DNA from: Gavia stellata
Taxonomy: Eukaryota > Chordata > Aves > Gaviiformes > Gaviidae
Assembly (NCBI RefSeq): GCF_030936135.1
Contig: NC_082620.1
Span: forward strand, 3,596,001 to 3,660,000
DNA: 64,000 bases
Reading direction: 5' to 3'
Positions 62,301 to 64,000 of the stretch are shown here, piece by piece (within the stretch, counting starts at the first letter, position 1; each line of letters starts with the position of its first letter). The translations under genes were made by a program, and so were the position numbers. The notes beneath the pieces are model-generated. The model was not told the DNA's origin. It saw nothing but the letters and a program-made list of their open reading frames with translations, and did no database searches.

Positions 62301-64000
62301 GGATGGAAGAAAAGAAGATAAGCATCTGGAGCTACAGGGAGATTGTACACATTAGAGATGCTTCTGAGCACAGCAGCTCAGTAGAAACACCAGGTTTTCA
62401 GAGATCGTGGAAAGAGCAGCATAATACAGGAATCAGGCCAATACTTAGGGCATAGAGCTAGTCCACACACATACAATGGATACAAAGAAAACAGCCCAAG
62501 TTCCCAAGACTGTTCCCTCCCTCTCTCTCCCCAGCATCTCTGAGCAATGCCACCTTCTCTTAGAAACGACACAAACAAAACCACAGCCCAGCTCTCTTGC
62601 TAAGCAAGCCACATAATTAGCAGAGCATTTCTATACTTCTACGTCTTCTCTCCCTAATTTGTTTTAATTAGAGATTCTGCTGCTGGCAGGGGATAGCAGA
62701 CTGACAGCCCAGAACAAGGAAAAAAGCCATAGTTACACACAAAAGCACTGCAAGCTTCTCCCATCCTGCCCCTTTTCAAAGGGCAGAGGGAATTTTGGCC
62801 CACTAGTCTAAGCTCTCTGACTCCAAAGGGAGTTGCCCAGTTCTGCTCCTGCTTCCTTCCAAGCACCTCTCCCTCATTTCACAAGCAGCTCACCAAAAGC
62901 AGACCAAACAGATCAGTGCCGGGAGAAGGCTCCAGAGTTGTACGGCATGACCAGCAAAAGGGACTTGCTCTTTCAGATCAGAAGCTGATCGGGCCATTCT
63001 TCTCCCCCTTTCCTTCTTGGGGCACAGCCCTCTATCTTCCTCTCCTGAGAGAGAGCAGCCAGGAGGTGGGGAAACACACTGGATATTCAGCAACTCCCTG
63101 GCATGCTTCATGCTCCCTGCAGCGAGAGTGTTGGCCTGCACAGGAAAGCTGGACCCTTAGGATCAAGCGTTTTGAAGTTTCTGCAGAGATTACATTACCC
63201 TTCCTTTTGATTTGTGCTTTATGTTTGTGCACCTCAGTCAAACCCAGATTTTCTTCCCTTCCAAATTTCCCTGAGATGCTGAAGTTTCTAATTAACCGGA
63301 AAGGCTTTTATTCCTTACAACTCTCCAGTTATGAATAATGATACTAGCTCATAAATGAAAATTGTCTTTCTATTTAAATTCTGTAATTTTGGGTGGGTAA
63401 ATGGGGAAAAAAAGCAAGCATGAAGCAGTGGCCCTTGGGTCATTTGCAACTTACTAATTTCAAGCAGAGCTCTTAGCTAGCTTATTAACACTGACTATAC
63501 TACAGTGGAATTTAACGGCTAGGATATTAATTACCTTGCAGGCTTTCATATATAGAAAATGGTTTATTTTCATGTTACAAAGCAGTAGTAGCAAGGGGAT
63601 CGTTCACCAGTCTCAGCTCCGGGCTGTGCTGGTCCTGCCAAGGCTGGTTCTAGCAACAGATGGAGGATGCTCTGAGCCCTCAGCCTGGCACTGTGCCTAA
63701 GCAGGACGCCCTGTGTCAGTGAATCACCTCTGAAGGGCTGGGTCCTGGTGCCTTTTCCCAAACTGAGGCAGCCTGGAAGAAACCCACAGCTCCACACTTC
63801 ACAGCTGAAGCTGGCTGGCATGGATATAAACCACACTTCACATGTCTATGGCAGTGCCTTGTGCCCCTGCTGAGCTCAGGCTGAGAGTCCCTCTGGAATC
63901 ACTCTGCAGCAGAAGAGCGCAGATGCACAAGCTGTTTCAGTACAGAAACGGGACCAAACTAAGCAGCTGCCTCCCACCTGCCCCAGGACTCGGCTGCCCA
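59321..64000. other. Intergenic region, right end
   Basis: No coding exon and no CR1 fragment recognised. AT-rich stretches at 61980-62280 and 63340-63560 resemble the blocks above but are weaker. DISP3, expected here or beyond from synteny, was not recognised. Confidence 0.45.

Noticed and set aside
41000-64000. DISP3 coding exons expected from synteny
   Set aside because: I looked on the minus strand for exon-like frames of this large membrane protein and recognised none. A protein-to-genome alignment of DISP3 would settle it; no hit would confirm it lies beyond the window.

Overview
This window looks like bird nuclear DNA. The evidence is CR1 LINE 3' tails ending in ATTCTATG-like 8-mers, compact introns, GC-rich CpG islands, and a gene set that matches the vertebrate block AGTRAP - DRAXIN - MAD2L2 - FBXO44/FBXO6 - FBXO2 (human 1p36.22; a microchromosome in chicken). 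The species cannot be named from the sequence alone. I see no prokaryotic, viral or CRISPR content.

Layout, left to right. 1-4934: the first coding exon of AGTRAP (minus strand, nine codons) and about 4.9 kb of its first intron; the rest lies off the left edge. 4560-5210: CpG island serving as the AGTRAP promoter, from which a divergent plus-strand spliced transcript may also start (donor 5375, exon-like 7341-7476, acceptor before 8637). 11070-17569: DRAXIN coding and 3' exons (minus; six coding exons, 350 aa). 17570-23790: its long intron 1, with candidate regulatory blocks at 22505-23060. 23200-24960: a very large CpG island shared head-to-head by DRAXIN and MAD2L2, with a palindromic CRE at 24582-24589 and a G-run tract. 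27175-31069: MAD2L2/REV7 (plus; eight coding exons, 211 aa, complete). 32800-35940: one FBXO44/FBXO6-type gene (minus; five coding exons, 254 aa). 35830-36560: CpG island shared head-to-head with FBXO2. 38018-40788: FBXO2 (plus; five coding exons, 247 aa), with a convincing poly(A) site near 42250. 42280-64000: no protein-coding exon found; gene-poor sequence with two CR1 fragments and several AT-rich, homeodomain-site-rich blocks that resemble conserved non-coding elements. By synteny DISP3 should lie further right on the minus strand, but no DISP3 exon was recognised here.

Functionally the genes do not form a pathway. DRAXIN is a secreted axon-guidance protein. MAD2L2 is a HORMA adaptor for translesion synthesis, shieldin and mitotic control. 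FBXO2 and FBXO44/6 are SCF substrate receptors of the sugar-binding FBA family. AGTRAP modulates the angiotensin II receptor. They share CpG-island promoters in head-to-head pairs. All exon boundaries were read by eye from splice sites and reading phase; each CDS joins in frame with a total length divisible by three. I found no strong evidence for an undescribed biological system. The best leads are the possible divergent transcript beside AGTRAP, the non-coding blocks on the right, and several features of the F-box pair.
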